From Halopenitus sp041821145 (GTDB taxonomy: Archaea; Halobacteriota; Halobacteria; Halobacteriales; Haloferacaceae), in contig NZ_JBGUBC010000003.1 in NCBI RefSeq assembly GCF_041821145.1, forward strand, positions 62,001 to 126,000: a stretch of 64,000 bases of DNA, written 5' to 3'. Position 1 is the stretch's first letter, and every line of letters begins with the position of its first letter. Positions 53,667-61,793 of the stretch are shown in pieces. Made by a program: the position numbers and the translations under genes. Under the pieces are notes generated by a model. It was not told where the DNA came from. It saw nothing but the letters and a program-made list of their open reading frames with translations, and made no database searches.

Positions 53667-55171
53667 GCAGTTCGTCCGAGTCGGGAGACGATCATCTCGC
53701 GCCATTCCTTGAGGGCTTGGAAGGCTCATCTCCGTGTGAACTTACCGGGGTCGACAACCCCCCGGACCCGTTCGAACCGTTCGATGGGACTCACCGTGCA
53801 CAAGAGAAGACTCGACTTATAAAGTGGCTCACGTACCACCCGAAGGGCGTCTCTATCGTCCGTACAACCCAGGCGATTCTCCCCAGTTCTGACACGCTGA
53901 CGATCTCCGATCGCGAGTACACTCATACTGATTATCAATTCGTTCGGCGCTTTTTTGATCGGAGCGAATACGTAGAGTTAGACCGTGACGCCGACGTTTT
54001 ACGCGCCTGCCCGACTCCTGCGGCGTTTCACTTGACACGAGAAAGTAAAATTCCAAGTGAGCATCGACAGTCCTACGCAAACGACCGCGCTGAGTCCTTA
54101 GTCAACGGAATTTGGTCGCTCAACGATGTGAATGACGCCCGCTTACTCACCAAAGATTTCGCGACGTACCTCGAAAGCATCGACGATCGCCGGTTGATGC
54201 TACAAGAACGCGATCGCGACGATCTCAAACTCACCATGCCGTATCACACGCGGTTCAACAACGAACGACGAAAACGCGAGCAATGGGCTCGGTATAATAC
54301 TGCGTGGGAACTCGCGGATGAACGATACCAGCGTGGCGTGATGATCACTCTGACCACCGATCCAAAACGATACGGCTCGATCGGCGCGATGCTCGACGGG
54401 CTGATGGATGCGTGGCAAGACCTTCACGAAACCCTCAATCAGCGATATCTCGACGATCAGCGACTCGACTTCATCCGCGCGTTGGAATTCGGCGGGAGTG
54501 CAAAATCCGATCACATCGGTCTCCCCCATCTACACGTCTGCGTATTCGGCGTTCCCTATGTCGATCACGGCTGGCTCAAGAACTACTGGACGGATCGCCA
54601 CGGCGAGATCGTCCACATTCACGGCATGAACAAACGCGGTGCTGATTCCTGGGTGATGAACAGCGGTCAACACCGTGGTAAATCCGCAGCGGGCTACCTC
54701 GGGAAATACCTGAGTAAGACGTTCGAATCGATCGGTGACGATCCTGATGAGTTGTTCGCTCGGATCGAGTCGTGGGAGGAAGGCGGTGACTGGCCGAGTT
54801 CGGAGTTATGGAAGCTTGCGCTCTACTGGGCGACTGGTCGCCAGTTTTGGGATTGCTCCCACGATCTCAAGGATAACACGAACGTCGATCGCCTCGAAGA
54901 CGTCCCCGGTCTTGGTGAGACGAAGCTTGCTCGTCTCAACGATCAGGGCATCCGCACGATCTCCGACGTGCGGCTCACCGACACCGACGAGATCGCGGCG
55001 ATAGATGGCATCTCACCCGGATTTGCTGAAAAACTGAAAGAGATCGTCGGTGAACCATCCGAATTCGATGTATTCTCGTTCGAATTCGTTGGTGCTGCTC
55101 GATGGAGTGAGATGCCTGCTGCGTGGTCTGCCAGTGCCCGCCACTATGGTGTACGGTCGGCGATCTCTTGA
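53663..55171 (+). CDS. rep: rolling-circle replication initiator (HUH endonuclease) with C-terminal helix-hairpin-helix
   Basis: A 502-residue protein with a GTG start overlapping the preceding stop. It has the three motifs of a rolling-circle Rep: motif 1 VMITLTTDP (residues 226-234), motif 2 GLPHLHVCVFG with the metal-binding H-x-H (His289, His291), and motif 3 GYLGKYLSK with candidate nicking tyrosines Tyr345 and Tyr349. Residues ~411-463 form two helix-hairpin-helix units (LEDVPGLGETKLARLNDQGI and AAIDGISPGFAEKLKEIVG). The N-terminal ~130 residues look like a DNA-binding region. It should nick one strand at the element's origin. The fusion to HhH is the uncommon feature. Confidence 0.88.
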   Translation: MSSSSESGDDHLAPFLEGLEGSSPCELTGVDNPPDPFEPFDGTHRAQEKTRLIKWLTYHPKGVSIVRTTQAILPSSDTLTISDREYTHTDYQFVRRFFDRSEYVELDRDADVLRACPTPAAFHLTRESKIPSEHRQSYANDRAESLVNGIWSLNDVNDARLLTKDFATYLESIDDRRLMLQERDRDDLKLTMPYHTRFNNERRKREQWARYNTAWELADERYQRGVMITLTTDPKRYGSIGAMLDGLMDAWQDLHETLNQRYLDDQRLDFIRALEFGGSAKSDHIGLPHLHVCVFGVPYVDHGWLKNYWTDRHGEIVHIHGMNKRGADSWVMNSGQHRGKSAAGYLGKYLSKTFESIGDDPDELFARIESWEEGGDWPSSELWKLALYWATGRQFWDCSHDLKDNTNVDRLEDVPGLGETKLARLNDQGIRTISDVRLTDTDEIAAIDGISPGFAEKLKEIVGEPSEFDVFSFEFVGAARWSEMPAAWSASARHYGVRSAIS

Positions 55172-55231
55172 CTGAAGGTGATCGTCAGCATCACACTACT
55201 CATAACTGATAGTGGTTCGACTGCCCACGGC

Positions 55232-56023
55232 TTACAGCTCTGTCTCGATCCGGCCGACACCGAGTGCTCGGGACGCGGCCGCAGAAAGGGTAAGTCCGCT
55301 GTCGTCGACAGTCACTTGCTCATCAGTCACGTCAGCGAGCAGATCGCGGAGGTCGTGTCGGAACGCGGCGGGACGATCCTCCGTGATGCGAGTGGTGTCC
55401 TTCTGCTCGTAGCTAACTGCGCGATGCCGCGCGTAGATCCGCGCGAACGACGCGCGGACGTCGACGGGGACTTCATCGACGACGTTCGGGACGGTCTCTA
55501 GGTCAGTTTTCGATCCGTGGGCTGCTCCCATTGCGACGAGACACCGACCGAGGACGGAGCCGTCATCAGCCGCGACTACTTCGGTAGCTCGTTCCTCGAT
55601 ATCTGCGTGTTGGATGGTCGTATCGACGCCGACGGACGTGAACGCCTGCTGTAGTTCTTTCAGATCGATGCGGGAGTCGGACGAGAGTCGGGGAGAGTAG
55701 TTGGCGTTGATACTACCTCCCGCAAGGACATGCGCGAGTAGTTCAACGAGCGCGCGGGCTATGTCGCTAGTGGGGTCGGGATCGATCCAGCCGTAGTCGA
55801 GCACAGTCTGGACGCCGCGGACGGGATCGGGCATTCCGTCGTTGATCCATGCTCGAACTCGGCCCGGTGGCAATTCGAATGCGTTGCCGATCTCGGCGCG
55901 ACCGGCATTCGGGTGCTTGGCCGTATATTGTTGGACCCGCCGGTAGTCAAGGACTTTTTCCCACGGATCGGTGTACACGCGGTCGGAGTATGTACGCGCT
56001 ACTGACTGGGCCGTTGGTTCCAC
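55232..56023 (-). CDS. provirus protein with N-terminal helix-turn-helix and possible degenerate LAGLIDADG fold
   Basis: A 263-residue protein with a GTG start at 56023. Residues ~28-62 form a likely helix-turn-helix (AKHPNAGRAEIGNAFELP then GRVRAWINDGMPDP). The following part has two related segments: ALVELLAHVLAGGSINANYS, and later CLVAMGAAHGSKTDLETVPN followed by VRASFARIYARHRA. They recall the order of a LAGLIDADG repeat (helix, beta saddle, then a GxxxGSKT-like and xxFxRxxx region), but the catalytic acidic residues are not obvious. It could be a DNA-binding regulator derived from a homing endonuclease. It points towards rep, convergent. I do not recognise it by name. Confidence 0.65.
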   Translation of the reverse strand: MEPTAQSVARTYSDRVYTDPWEKVLDYRRVQQYTAKHPNAGRAEIGNAFELPPGRVRAWINDGMPDPVRGVQTVLDYGWIDPDPTSDIARALVELLAHVLAGGSINANYSPRLSSDSRIDLKELQQAFTSVGVDTTIQHADIEERATEVVAADDGSVLGRCLVAMGAAHGSKTDLETVPNVVDEVPVDVRASFARIYARHRAVSYEQKDTTRITEDRPAAFRHDLRDLLADVTDEQVTVDDSGLTLSAAASRALGVGRIETEL

Positions 56024-56059
56024 GGTCTGCCAAAAAATGGTGGTGCGTATTGGTTAGGA

Positions 56060-56467
56060 TTACGGTGCGGTCGAGCTGGCGAGTGTAGCGGAAGAATCAC
56101 CGTTTGGCGATTCCCACGTTACACGGACATCGTCACCACTGCTAACAGGGCTTGCCGATTTTGACTCCCCGGCACTAATAGGTAGGCCCCAAGTCGCGTC
56201 AATACCTCCGTCGGAGACGATTTTTACTTCATTCGAATTGTCCGAATTTAGAGTGTCTCCTCCTTCATGGGTGACTGTGACTGTGTCGGAGTTTGCGTAG
56301 GTGAAATCGAACGATGCCTGCGGCGTGGTCTGCTGGACCGAGTCGCCGAGTCCCAGCACGAACGTGCCGATCACGGCAGCCAAAATCACGGTTATGGCGA
56401 CCATGAGTATGACCCCTATAACGGGGCTCACAGCCCTCTCCTCCGTGATCAGCTGTTTAACGTTCAT
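56060..56467 (-). CDS. type IV pilin (provirus cargo, copy 2)
   Basis: A 135-residue pilin precursor. A short charged leader (MNVKQLITEER) is followed by the haloarchaeal pilin segment AVSPVIGVILMVAITVILAA and a Ser/Thr/Asp-rich extracellular domain of ~95 residues with no cysteine. The prepilin peptidase PibD would cut just before or within the AVSP region. I start at the ATG at 56467 (upstream frame is non-pilin). It directly follows a near-identical pilin gene (56470-56883) with two bases between. The first ~45 codons of the two genes are nearly the same, and the rest is diverged. Confidence 0.82.
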   Translation of the reverse strand: MNVKQLITEERAVSPVIGVILMVAITVILAAVIGTFVLGLGDSVQQTTPQASFDFTYANSDTVTVTHEGGDTLNSDNSNEVKIVSDGGIDATWGLPISAGESKSASPVSSGDDVRVTWESPNGDSSATLASSTAP

Positions 56468-56469
56468 CG

Positions 56470-56883
56470 TTATGGTGCAGTTGAACTTCCGATAGTCGCA
56501 GAGCTTGAACCGTCTGGTGAGGTCCAAATAACTCGGACAGTATCTCCGCTACTGTAACCGCTGTATGTCGTACTGTCACCAGCTGAAATGTCTAGTGTCC
56601 ACCCAGAGGAAGACCCGCTATCTGAATTGATGTCAATTGATCCTGAATTTTCACTATTTAAAGTATCTCCACCTTCATGAGTAATTGTCACCTCATCGGT
56701 GGTAGGAGTGTCCCACTCGAAATCAAACGATGCCTGCGGCGTGGTCTGCTGGACCGAGTCGCCAAGACCGAGCACGAACGTGCCAATCACGGCCGCTAAA
56801 ATCACTGTGATAGCGACCATGAGTATAACCCCGATAACGGGACTCACGGCTCTGTCGTCGTTGAATAGCTTTTTGAGTTGCAT
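56470..56883 (-). CDS. type IV pilin (provirus cargo, copy 1)
   Basis: A 137-residue pilin precursor beginning MQLKKLFNDDRAVSPVIGV, with the same hydrophobic helix as copy 2 (VILMVAITVILAAVIGTFVL) and a divergent surface domain rich in Ser, Thr, Gly and Asp. It lies upstream of copy 2 in the same direction, so the two form one transcript. The promoter is probably in 56884-57050, where CTATAAAC occurs on the minus strand. Pilins mediate adhesion and biofilm formation in haloarchaea and can serve as virus receptors. No assembly ATPase or platform gene is nearby, so host machinery would be used. Confidence 0.82.
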   Translation of the reverse strand: MQLKKLFNDDRAVSPVIGVILMVAITVILAAVIGTFVLGLGDSVQQTTPQASFDFEWDTPTTDEVTITHEGGDTLNSENSGSIDINSDSGSSSGWTLDISAGDSTTYSGYSSGDTVRVIWTSPDGSSSATIGSSTAP

Positions 56884-56884
56884 G

Positions 56885-56897
56885 GTTGGTTACCAAC
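56885..56897. repeat. inverted repeat just before the first pilin gene
   Basis: GTTGGT-T-ACCAAC, a perfect 6-bp palindrome around one base, immediately upstream of the pilin ATG (minus strand). It could be an operator or a hairpin covering the translation start. Confidence 0.6.
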
Positions 56898-56935
56898 ACA
56901 CACCTCCGGCGAAAGAGTTGGGACATGCCATGCAT

Positions 56936-56947
56936 ACCAGTAGGAAG
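56936..56947 (+). repeat. 12-base repeat shared with 62940-62951
   Basis: accagtaggaag occurs here and at 62940-62951 in the same orientation, in the element's two larger non-coding gaps. In both places cctccggcg lies about 30 bases before it (56903 and 62910). This could be a binding site for an element-encoded protein. Confidence 0.55.
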
Positions 56948-57064
56948 ACCAACAGGTTCTGGTCTCCCGATCACATGGGTTCCCCCCCCACACCCTTCGC
57001 GGTGAATCGTGTGTGTATGTGTTTATAGAATTGGTGCCAAGATACTTATATTTGGGGGAAGTAT

Positions 57065-57080
57065 TTCTCAGAAATGAGAA
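57065..57080. repeat. inverted repeat (hairpin) in the provirus intergenic region
   Basis: TTCTCA-GAAA-TGAGAA: 6-bp perfect stem with a GAAA tetraloop. It is followed 25 bases later by a second hairpin. Confidence 0.75.
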
Positions 57081-57104
57081 TCAACCGATCTAACACGATC
57101 CGTC

Positions 57105-57121
57105 CCTCTCATTGAGAGAGG
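57105..57121. repeat. inverted repeat (hairpin) in the provirus intergenic region
   Basis: CCTCTC-ATTGA-GAGAGG: 6-bp perfect stem with a 5-base loop. Together with the preceding hairpin it forms a small structured cluster. Confidence 0.75.
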
Positions 57122-57427
57122 ACCGATCTGTGTGTTGGTAAGGTCGGAACCACCCGACCGATAACGGATATGCGCTTGCTGAGCAAAAGGCTGCGGATTT
57201 TCTATATCGTCGGTGGTCGGGTCGGTGATGGATATGCGGTCTTCAGCGATTGGCTGTCTCGTGCTGAACGGTACGATGACGAGGATTTTAACAGAATCAA
57301 CATTGATACATATCTTTCCCACCTGAATATAATATTCGATCAAAAATTATGGATAATTTTTCAACTATCTAGTTTCACAGAGCCATATTGAGTTTAACTA
57401 CTGTTTCGGGTGTTGGCTCACTTGCAG

Positions 57428-57802
57428 ATGTCGACGAAGAAAACCCCGGCTTTCGACGATCTCGATCCCGTCGAGGCCAACGACGACGAACAGGACGAAT
57501 ATGATACCGAATGGCTTGACCTCGATCCCGGCGAGAACGTCGTGGGCGAGATTCGAGCTGTAACTCCCGATTGTGGGGACTACAACACGACCGTCCTCGA
57601 AATCGCTCGCGGTCTCGGCGACGTCGTGTGTATGTGGTCGAACAACCAGATCGATCGCGCCCTCGAAGACAACGATCTCGGTGAAGGTGATGTGGTCGGT
57701 ATCATGTGTACTGAAGAAACCCGAACGTACACGCCGGAAGGCTCGGACGAAGAGCAGACATTCAACATTTGGGAAGTGCGGGCACTCGGAGGTGACGACT
57801 GA
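57428..57802 (+). CDS. small acidic provirus protein, possible OB-fold
   Basis: A 124-residue protein starting at the ATG at 57428 (MSTKKTPAFDD). A very acidic N-terminus is followed by alternating beta-strand-like segments (NVVGEIRAV, YNTTVLEIARG, DVVCMW, DVVGIMCTEE, FNIWEVRALG). This is the order of an OB-fold, so binding of single-stranded nucleic acid is possible. It is the first gene of the virion operon and overlaps the next start by one base (TGATG). I do not recognise a named family. Confidence 0.7.
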   Translation: MSTKKTPAFDDLDPVEANDDEQDEYDTEWLDLDPGENVVGEIRAVTPDCGDYNTTVLEIARGLGDVVCMWSNNQIDRALEDNDLGEGDVVGIMCTEETRTYTPEGSDEEQTFNIWEVRALGGDD

Positions 57803-58197
57803 TGGCGACCCGCAGCTCTATGTCCGGGCTCGTCTCGGACTATTCCCATCTGCGGACGCTTCCGGCGCTGCTGTCGGTCGTGTTCGCGCTTGCCTCGCTC
57901 TACCAGTTCGGTGGCATCTCCGACGTCCACCTAACGTGGTTCAACTACACGCTGACCACTCAACACGCGATGTTGACGTCTGTCGGTGTGTACGCGCTTG
58001 CGTTCGCTTCCTCGGAAACGAAAGCGTTCGATCGCTATGACGACTGGGAGAAGGTACTGATAGCTGCCGGGCCGACGTTGATCATCGGATACGAGTACGT
58101 TGGTTTCATCGCTAACCTGGTAAACACGACGTCCAACACCGGGCCGATCGCGGCGTTCCTCGTCGCTGTCGTTGCCTGGTCTGTGGCTGTGAGGTAA
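57802..58197 (+). CDS. four-helix membrane protein, VP3-like virion component
   Basis: A 131-residue protein with four predicted membrane helices (residues ~19-37, 56-70, 86-106, 113-130) and short loops. Its size, topology and position directly before the secreted/spike genes match the internal membrane protein VP3 of pleolipoviruses, which lines the inside of the virion vesicle. Sequence identity to known VP3 cannot be tested here. It overlaps the upstream stop by one base, and the next gene begins three bases after its stop. Confidence 0.68.
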   Translation: MATRSSMSGLVSDYSHLRTLPALLSVVFALASLYQFGGISDVHLTWFNYTLTTQHAMLTSVGVYALAFASSETKAFDRYDDWEKVLIAAGPTLIIGYEYVGFIANLVNTTSNTGPIAAFLVAVVAWSVAVR

Positions 58198-58200
58198 TTC

Positions 58201-58686
58201 ATGAGGTCTCTGTTTCGCACGATCTCGGCGGCGTTCCTGCTCGCGGCTGTTGTCGGTGCGTTAGTCGCTGGTGGCGCTGTCGCGATTGATGGGCCGACGT
58301 TCGCGAATGAATCCGTAACTGTCGATAACGATACGTATTCGGTCGCTGTGACTGCAACTAATGTCACAAACGGCCCGGTCGATGTTGAGGTGTATGGTAT
58401 CTCGAATGGTAATGAGACGCTTGAGACCACTACCACGATCGACGCAGTAAACACGTCTACAACCAAGGAGTTCTCCGTAAATTCGACCGCCTATGACTCA
58501 TACCGCGTTGTCGTCTCTGAGTCGGACTCCGTTTCACAGACACAGACTGTCGAAAGCCTCACGATCGATACGCTTGTGTCTGGTACTGGCGGCGGCGGCT
58601 TCCTGCCTGGCACTAGCAGCGATCAGATGTCGATAGCGGTACTGGTCCTGGCTGCTGGCGCACTCTTGGTAATGAAGGAGGAATAA
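58201..58686 (+). CDS. secreted protein with C-terminal membrane anchor (provirus)
   Basis: A 161-residue protein. An N-terminal Sec signal (residues ~8-28, FRTISAAFLLAAVVGALVAG, cleavage after AVA) precedes a Thr/Val/Asn-rich beta domain with many N-glycosylation sequons (N-x-T/S). A glycine-rich linker and a C-terminal helix (MSIAVLVLAAGALLVM) followed by KEE complete it. It would be a glycosylated surface protein fixed in the membrane. It overlaps the spike ATG by one base (TAATG at 58684-58688), so it is probably made together with the spike. Confidence 0.7.
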   Translation: MRSLFRTISAAFLLAAVVGALVAGGAVAIDGPTFANESVTVDNDTYSVAVTATNVTNGPVDVEVYGISNGNETLETTTTIDAVNTSTTKEFSVNSTAYDSYRVVVSESDSVSQTQTVESLTIDTLVSGTGGGGFLPGTSSDQMSIAVLVLAAGALLVMKEE

Positions 58687-60323
58687 TGACGACCAAAACT
58701 CCCAATCCGTCGCTGACTCGCCGGGGCTTGCTCCGCAAGGGTACGGCGGCGACGGTCGCCACGCTCGGCGTTGGCGCATCGGCTTCGAGGCTCGATCGCT
58801 CGCCGGTAGGTGATGCGAAGGCACTTGCTCCACTTGGTGTGATGGCTGCTGTCGGCCTGACGTACCTCGCGTACAAGGGCGCGACGAAGATCCTCGGCGA
58901 TAATCGCGATTACAGCACTTATACTGGTGCTGATGCGTTGCATCAAGAGATCCATGTCGGTGCTGCTGAGATGGATTCTGCTGACGAGCGCGTGATGACT
59001 TCGATTCAGAACAATATCACGAACTCGCAGAATGTCGCGCTTGCCAAGGGGAAAGCGGCGATCATCAAGGAGATGAATGCCGGTAGCTCTGAGTCTGCCG
59101 CACAGACGGCTATGGCGAACGCGATCGATTCGTATTATTCGACGATCGAGGAGAATGTCCTGATTCATTACCAGTCGCAATATTCCCAGGCCCAGCACCA
59201 CGCTGATCAGGTCTTCACTCACAGTTCGATCGCGCTTGAAAATGCGTTCCAGTATTACAACTTCGGAAACACCACTTTCGAAAGTTACTCTGGAAATCAC
59301 ATTGCGTTCTTGCTCGGCCACCGCTTGGATCACTCTAATTCGTTGGGTTCTCAAGTCGTTACAACTGCTGATTACCAGTTGCTCGATGGGTCTACTGTCA
59401 CTGTCGATATTGCCCATTGGGATGATTCGACTGGCAACACCGCTGCCGTGGCTCCTCATCCGTCTCTGATTTCTGTTCCGGCTGACCTCACGAGATTCCT
59501 GGTCCAGCCGGTCACTACTGGTGACCCCACGACACAGTATTTCGATGCATCTCGGTTCCCTTCGGTACTGGATGCTATCGTTACTGAACGCGACGACGTG
59601 AACGCACAACTCTCTGGATTCGTTACGGATGTGTATTCCCAGTACGCTCCGGGCGATATTCCGACTGAGGATATCGTCGATCCGATCACCGCTTCGACGG
59701 AACTCTCCCAGAATTACGACGGGTATCAGACCCGGGCTGCTCACGCGGCTATGATGGGGATCCCGACGAACGCGGCGAACTCGCTGGTCATCGAAGTGGA
59801 AGATACTTCTGACGGTTCGACTGCGCTTCTTGAGGCGGATCTATATACGAACCATGTCCCGACTGATGGGAGTGGGAACGAGGTTGGCTTTCAGGTTGAT
59901 CAGGCCTATGATCCGTCTACCTGGGCCGAGCCGCTGTACATCGCGTACCGGTACACTGAGACTGATAGTAGTGGACAGGTTATCTCTGAAACCCAGGAGT
60001 TCGAGCAGCTTGAGATGCCCTTTACCGTCTTAGAGGCGACCGACAAGGACGGTAATTCGGTTACTTCGTTCCAAACGCAATCGAGGAATAACCAAACGGC
60101 TGATGTGACCACGATCCAGGAGGAACTTGATCAAATACGACAGACACAGATCGAGATGCAAGAAGAGGCACAGGACGATACTCAATCCGGCGGCGGTACT
60201 AGTACCGATAGCGGCTTTAACTGGGATCAGTTTTCCATAGCTGGCATCCCTGGCGTTGCTGTTGTCGCTATCGGCGGTCTGGCTGCCTACGCCGGTTTCC
60301 AAAGCGGCAACTACGGTAACTAA
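58686..60323 (+). CDS. Tat-exported spike-like protein with C-terminal membrane anchor (VP4-like)
   Basis: A 545-residue protein. It begins with a twin-arginine signal (SLTRRGLLRKGTAATVATLG, residues 9-28). Then follow a long extracellular domain with mixed helix and strand, a helical coiled-coil stretch near residues 470-495 (IQEELDQIRQTQIEMQEEAQ), a Ser/Gly linker and a final membrane helix (IPGVAVVAIGGLAAYAG). This is the layout of pleolipovirus spike proteins, which bind the host and fuse the membranes. No cysteine is evident. Gene order supports the call. Host specificity cannot be read. Confidence 0.75.
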   Translation: MTTKTPNPSLTRRGLLRKGTAATVATLGVGASASRLDRSPVGDAKALAPLGVMAAVGLTYLAYKGATKILGDNRDYSTYTGADALHQEIHVGAAEMDSADERVMTSIQNNITNSQNVALAKGKAAIIKEMNAGSSESAAQTAMANAIDSYYSTIEENVLIHYQSQYSQAQHHADQVFTHSSIALENAFQYYNFGNTTFESYSGNHIAFLLGHRLDHSNSLGSQVVTTADYQLLDGSTVTVDIAHWDDSTGNTAAVAPHPSLISVPADLTRFLVQPVTTGDPTTQYFDASRFPSVLDAIVTERDDVNAQLSGFVTDVYSQYAPGDIPTEDIVDPITASTELSQNYDGYQTRAAHAAMMGIPTNAANSLVIEVEDTSDGSTALLEADLYTNHVPTDGSGNEVGFQVDQAYDPSTWAEPLYIAYRYTETDSSGQVISETQEFEQLEMPFTVLEATDKDGNSVTSFQTQSRNNQTADVTTIQEELDQIRQTQIEMQEEAQDDTQSGGGTSTDSGFNWDQFSIAGIPGVAVVAIGGLAAYAGFQSGNYGN

Positions 60324-60329
60324 CCCACC

Positions 60330-60878
60330 ATGCGCCCATTTTTTGTACTCATGCTGTTGCTTCTAGCAACGGCCACGATAACCGGAGGTGTAGCTGCACA
60401 ATCAACTAGTGCGACTGCTGGAAACAATGCTGGCGTATCTATAAACGCATCTGATGACCGCCCACGTTGTACGGAAACTGTCTCCGAGGAGTTGTCGATC
60501 TGCTCGGCTGAGGTTGACGATGGTTCAGCTGTCTTGCAGCTGCAATCTGATGGCGTCCAACGCATCACGTTGACTGAGGCTATGCAGCAGACTGGCGAAC
60601 TCTCCCGGCAGCAGTTCCTCCTAACTGACGGTCGGAACACCGTCCGCCTCCGTCTCTCTCAAGAGGCGGATGGCGACATCGGAGTGACGATCGATACTGG
60701 CGACGTGCTATACGGAAAGGTCATCGAACATGATTCCGCGCTTATTGGCGGTCCCTGGTCATCTTCTGACGCCCAGGCTGCTGGCATCGGCGGCGCGTTG
60801 TCCGTCTCGATAACGACGATCTGGCTTGTGATCCGCCGTTTGCGTGGTCGCGATATGTCCCCGGAGCGGGTAGCATGA
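60330..60878 (+). CDS. secreted membrane-anchored protein (provirus, ORF6-like)
   Basis: A 182-residue protein with a Sec signal peptide (FFVLMLLLLATATITGG, cleavage near AAQ23). An external domain containing two cysteines (Cys47 and Cys58, possible disulphide) follows, then a C-terminal helix (IGGALSVSITTIWLVI) ending in a basic cytoplasmic tail (RRLRGRDMSPERVA). It corresponds in position to the gene after the spike in pleolipoviruses, whose product is of unknown function. Its stop overlaps the next ATG (ATGA at 60875-60878). Confidence 0.65.
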   Translation: MRPFFVLMLLLLATATITGGVAAQSTSATAGNNAGVSINASDDRPRCTETVSEELSICSAEVDDGSAVLQLQSDGVQRITLTEAMQQTGELSRQQFLLTDGRNTVRLRLSQEADGDIGVTIDTGDVLYGKVIEHDSALIGGPWSSSDAQAAGIGGALSVSITTIWLVIRRLRGRDMSPERVA

Positions 60879-61669
60879 ACGACCACATCCACCACCCGGA
60901 GAACCCGACGAAAGGCGAACTCCTGATCGATTTCGTCAAAACTCGTCTGCTCACGATCCTGGCGATCGCCTGTCTCGCTGGTGCTGTTGCGATATACACC
61001 GGATTCGATATAGAATTGCCGCGCTTCTGGAAGATCGTTGGTGCTGCAACGTTGTTCCTACTGCCGTATTCCTACATCGTTGGTGCTAAAGTCGTCTCGC
61101 TGTTGCATAATCCGAATTATATCTTCGTTGTTGACCTCGACGCTCGCCACCTGGAGGGCGCGTTGTATCAGTTCCCATATACTGATTTCCGCGAACTTGA
61201 GGCTCGCGAGGGGTCGTTTACCCAACTAACACCGAATCTGTACACGGCGAAAGATGTTGATCTCGAAGCGATGGAAGCCACGGGAACGTGGCGCGGAACC
61301 CTCGACGATCGCGAACTCTGTCGGGCGCTGCAAGCGGTCCACGAGTGTCGCGGTCAACTTGAGGATGACGCGAAACGCGGCTTCGCGATCGAAACCTCTG
61401 CGTTCACGATCATCCGCAACGCGGTCCGCCGGACGACCTTGCACGTTGTCGAGACCTTTGAATCCGGATCGCTTCCGGATGAAGGCTCGGCGCTTCACGA
61501 GGCAGTCGAGGACCAACTGGAACAGTTCGATCTGGAGGATAACCTCGAAACACTCGCGGAGGATGTCGACGTCTCGCCAGCTGAAGCTGAAGGAGAGATC
61601 GACGATCTCGAGACATCTAGTGAGACGGAGCCGACTCCGGAACCGACTGAGGTAGCAGCCGATGACTGA
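60875..61669 (+). CDS. two-helix membrane protein with large cytoplasmic domain (provirus, ORF7-like)
   Basis: A 264-residue protein. Two membrane helices near the N-terminus (residues ~24-43 and ~53-72) are followed by a soluble alpha/beta domain. That domain has a central DDRELCRALQAVHECRGQLE helix and an acidic, glutamate/proline-rich tail. Such a protein could link the virion membrane with the cytoplasmic NTPase. The position between the spike and the NTPase matches the ORF7 homologues of pleolipoviruses. The following 43-residue gene starts within its last codons. Confidence 0.65.
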   Translation: MNDHIHHPENPTKGELLIDFVKTRLLTILAIACLAGAVAIYTGFDIELPRFWKIVGAATLFLLPYSYIVGAKVVSLLHNPNYIFVVDLDARHLEGALYQFPYTDFRELEAREGSFTQLTPNLYTAKDVDLEAMEATGTWRGTLDDRELCRALQAVHECRGQLEDDAKRGFAIETSAFTIIRNAVRRTTLHVVETFESGSLPDEGSALHEAVEDQLEQFDLEDNLETLAEDVDVSPAEAEGEIDDLETSSETEPTPEPTEVAADD

Positions 61670-61793
61670 CCCAGCCATGCTCCACACGTTCCAGGCGCTT
61701 GCTCTGTTGATGGTGTGGTGCTCCGGCGTTTTCTACGGAATGTACCGCTACGAGAGACGGACACAGAACCGAACACTTCGGGAGATATTCTGA
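61662..61793 (+). CDS. 43-residue single-helix membrane protein (provirus)
   Basis: A short gene starting at the ATG at 61662, inside the end of the upstream gene. It ends at 61793, where TGATG is both its stop and the start of the NTPase gene. It encodes a 43-residue protein with one membrane helix (QALALLMVWCSGVFYGMY) and a basic C-terminal tail. The two overlaps and the absence of any gap make it likely real. No function is known. Confidence 0.65.
   Translation: MTDPAMLHTFQALALLMVWCSGVFYGMYRYERRTQNRTLREIF

Larger units (their letters stand above)
56884..57427. other. 544-base non-coding region with inverted repeats; divergent promoters, candidate origin
   Basis: No convincing gene lies here: short open frames at 57170-57391 (+) and 57068-57343 (-) have no coding character. 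The stretch is AT-rich at its right end and contains three inverted repeats (56885-56897, 57065-57080, 57105-57121). A TTTATAG-like box at ~57020 and AGTTTAAC at ~57391 would drive the right-hand operon. It separates the leftward pilins from the rightward structural genes. The concentration of hairpins makes it a candidate replication origin for Rep; this is inference. Confidence 0.55.

Noticed and set aside
57170..57391. 73-codon plus-strand frame in the provirus gap
   Set aside because: It spans a hairpin-free AT-rich stretch, has no ribosome-binding or TATA support and no coding-like composition; treated as non-coding.
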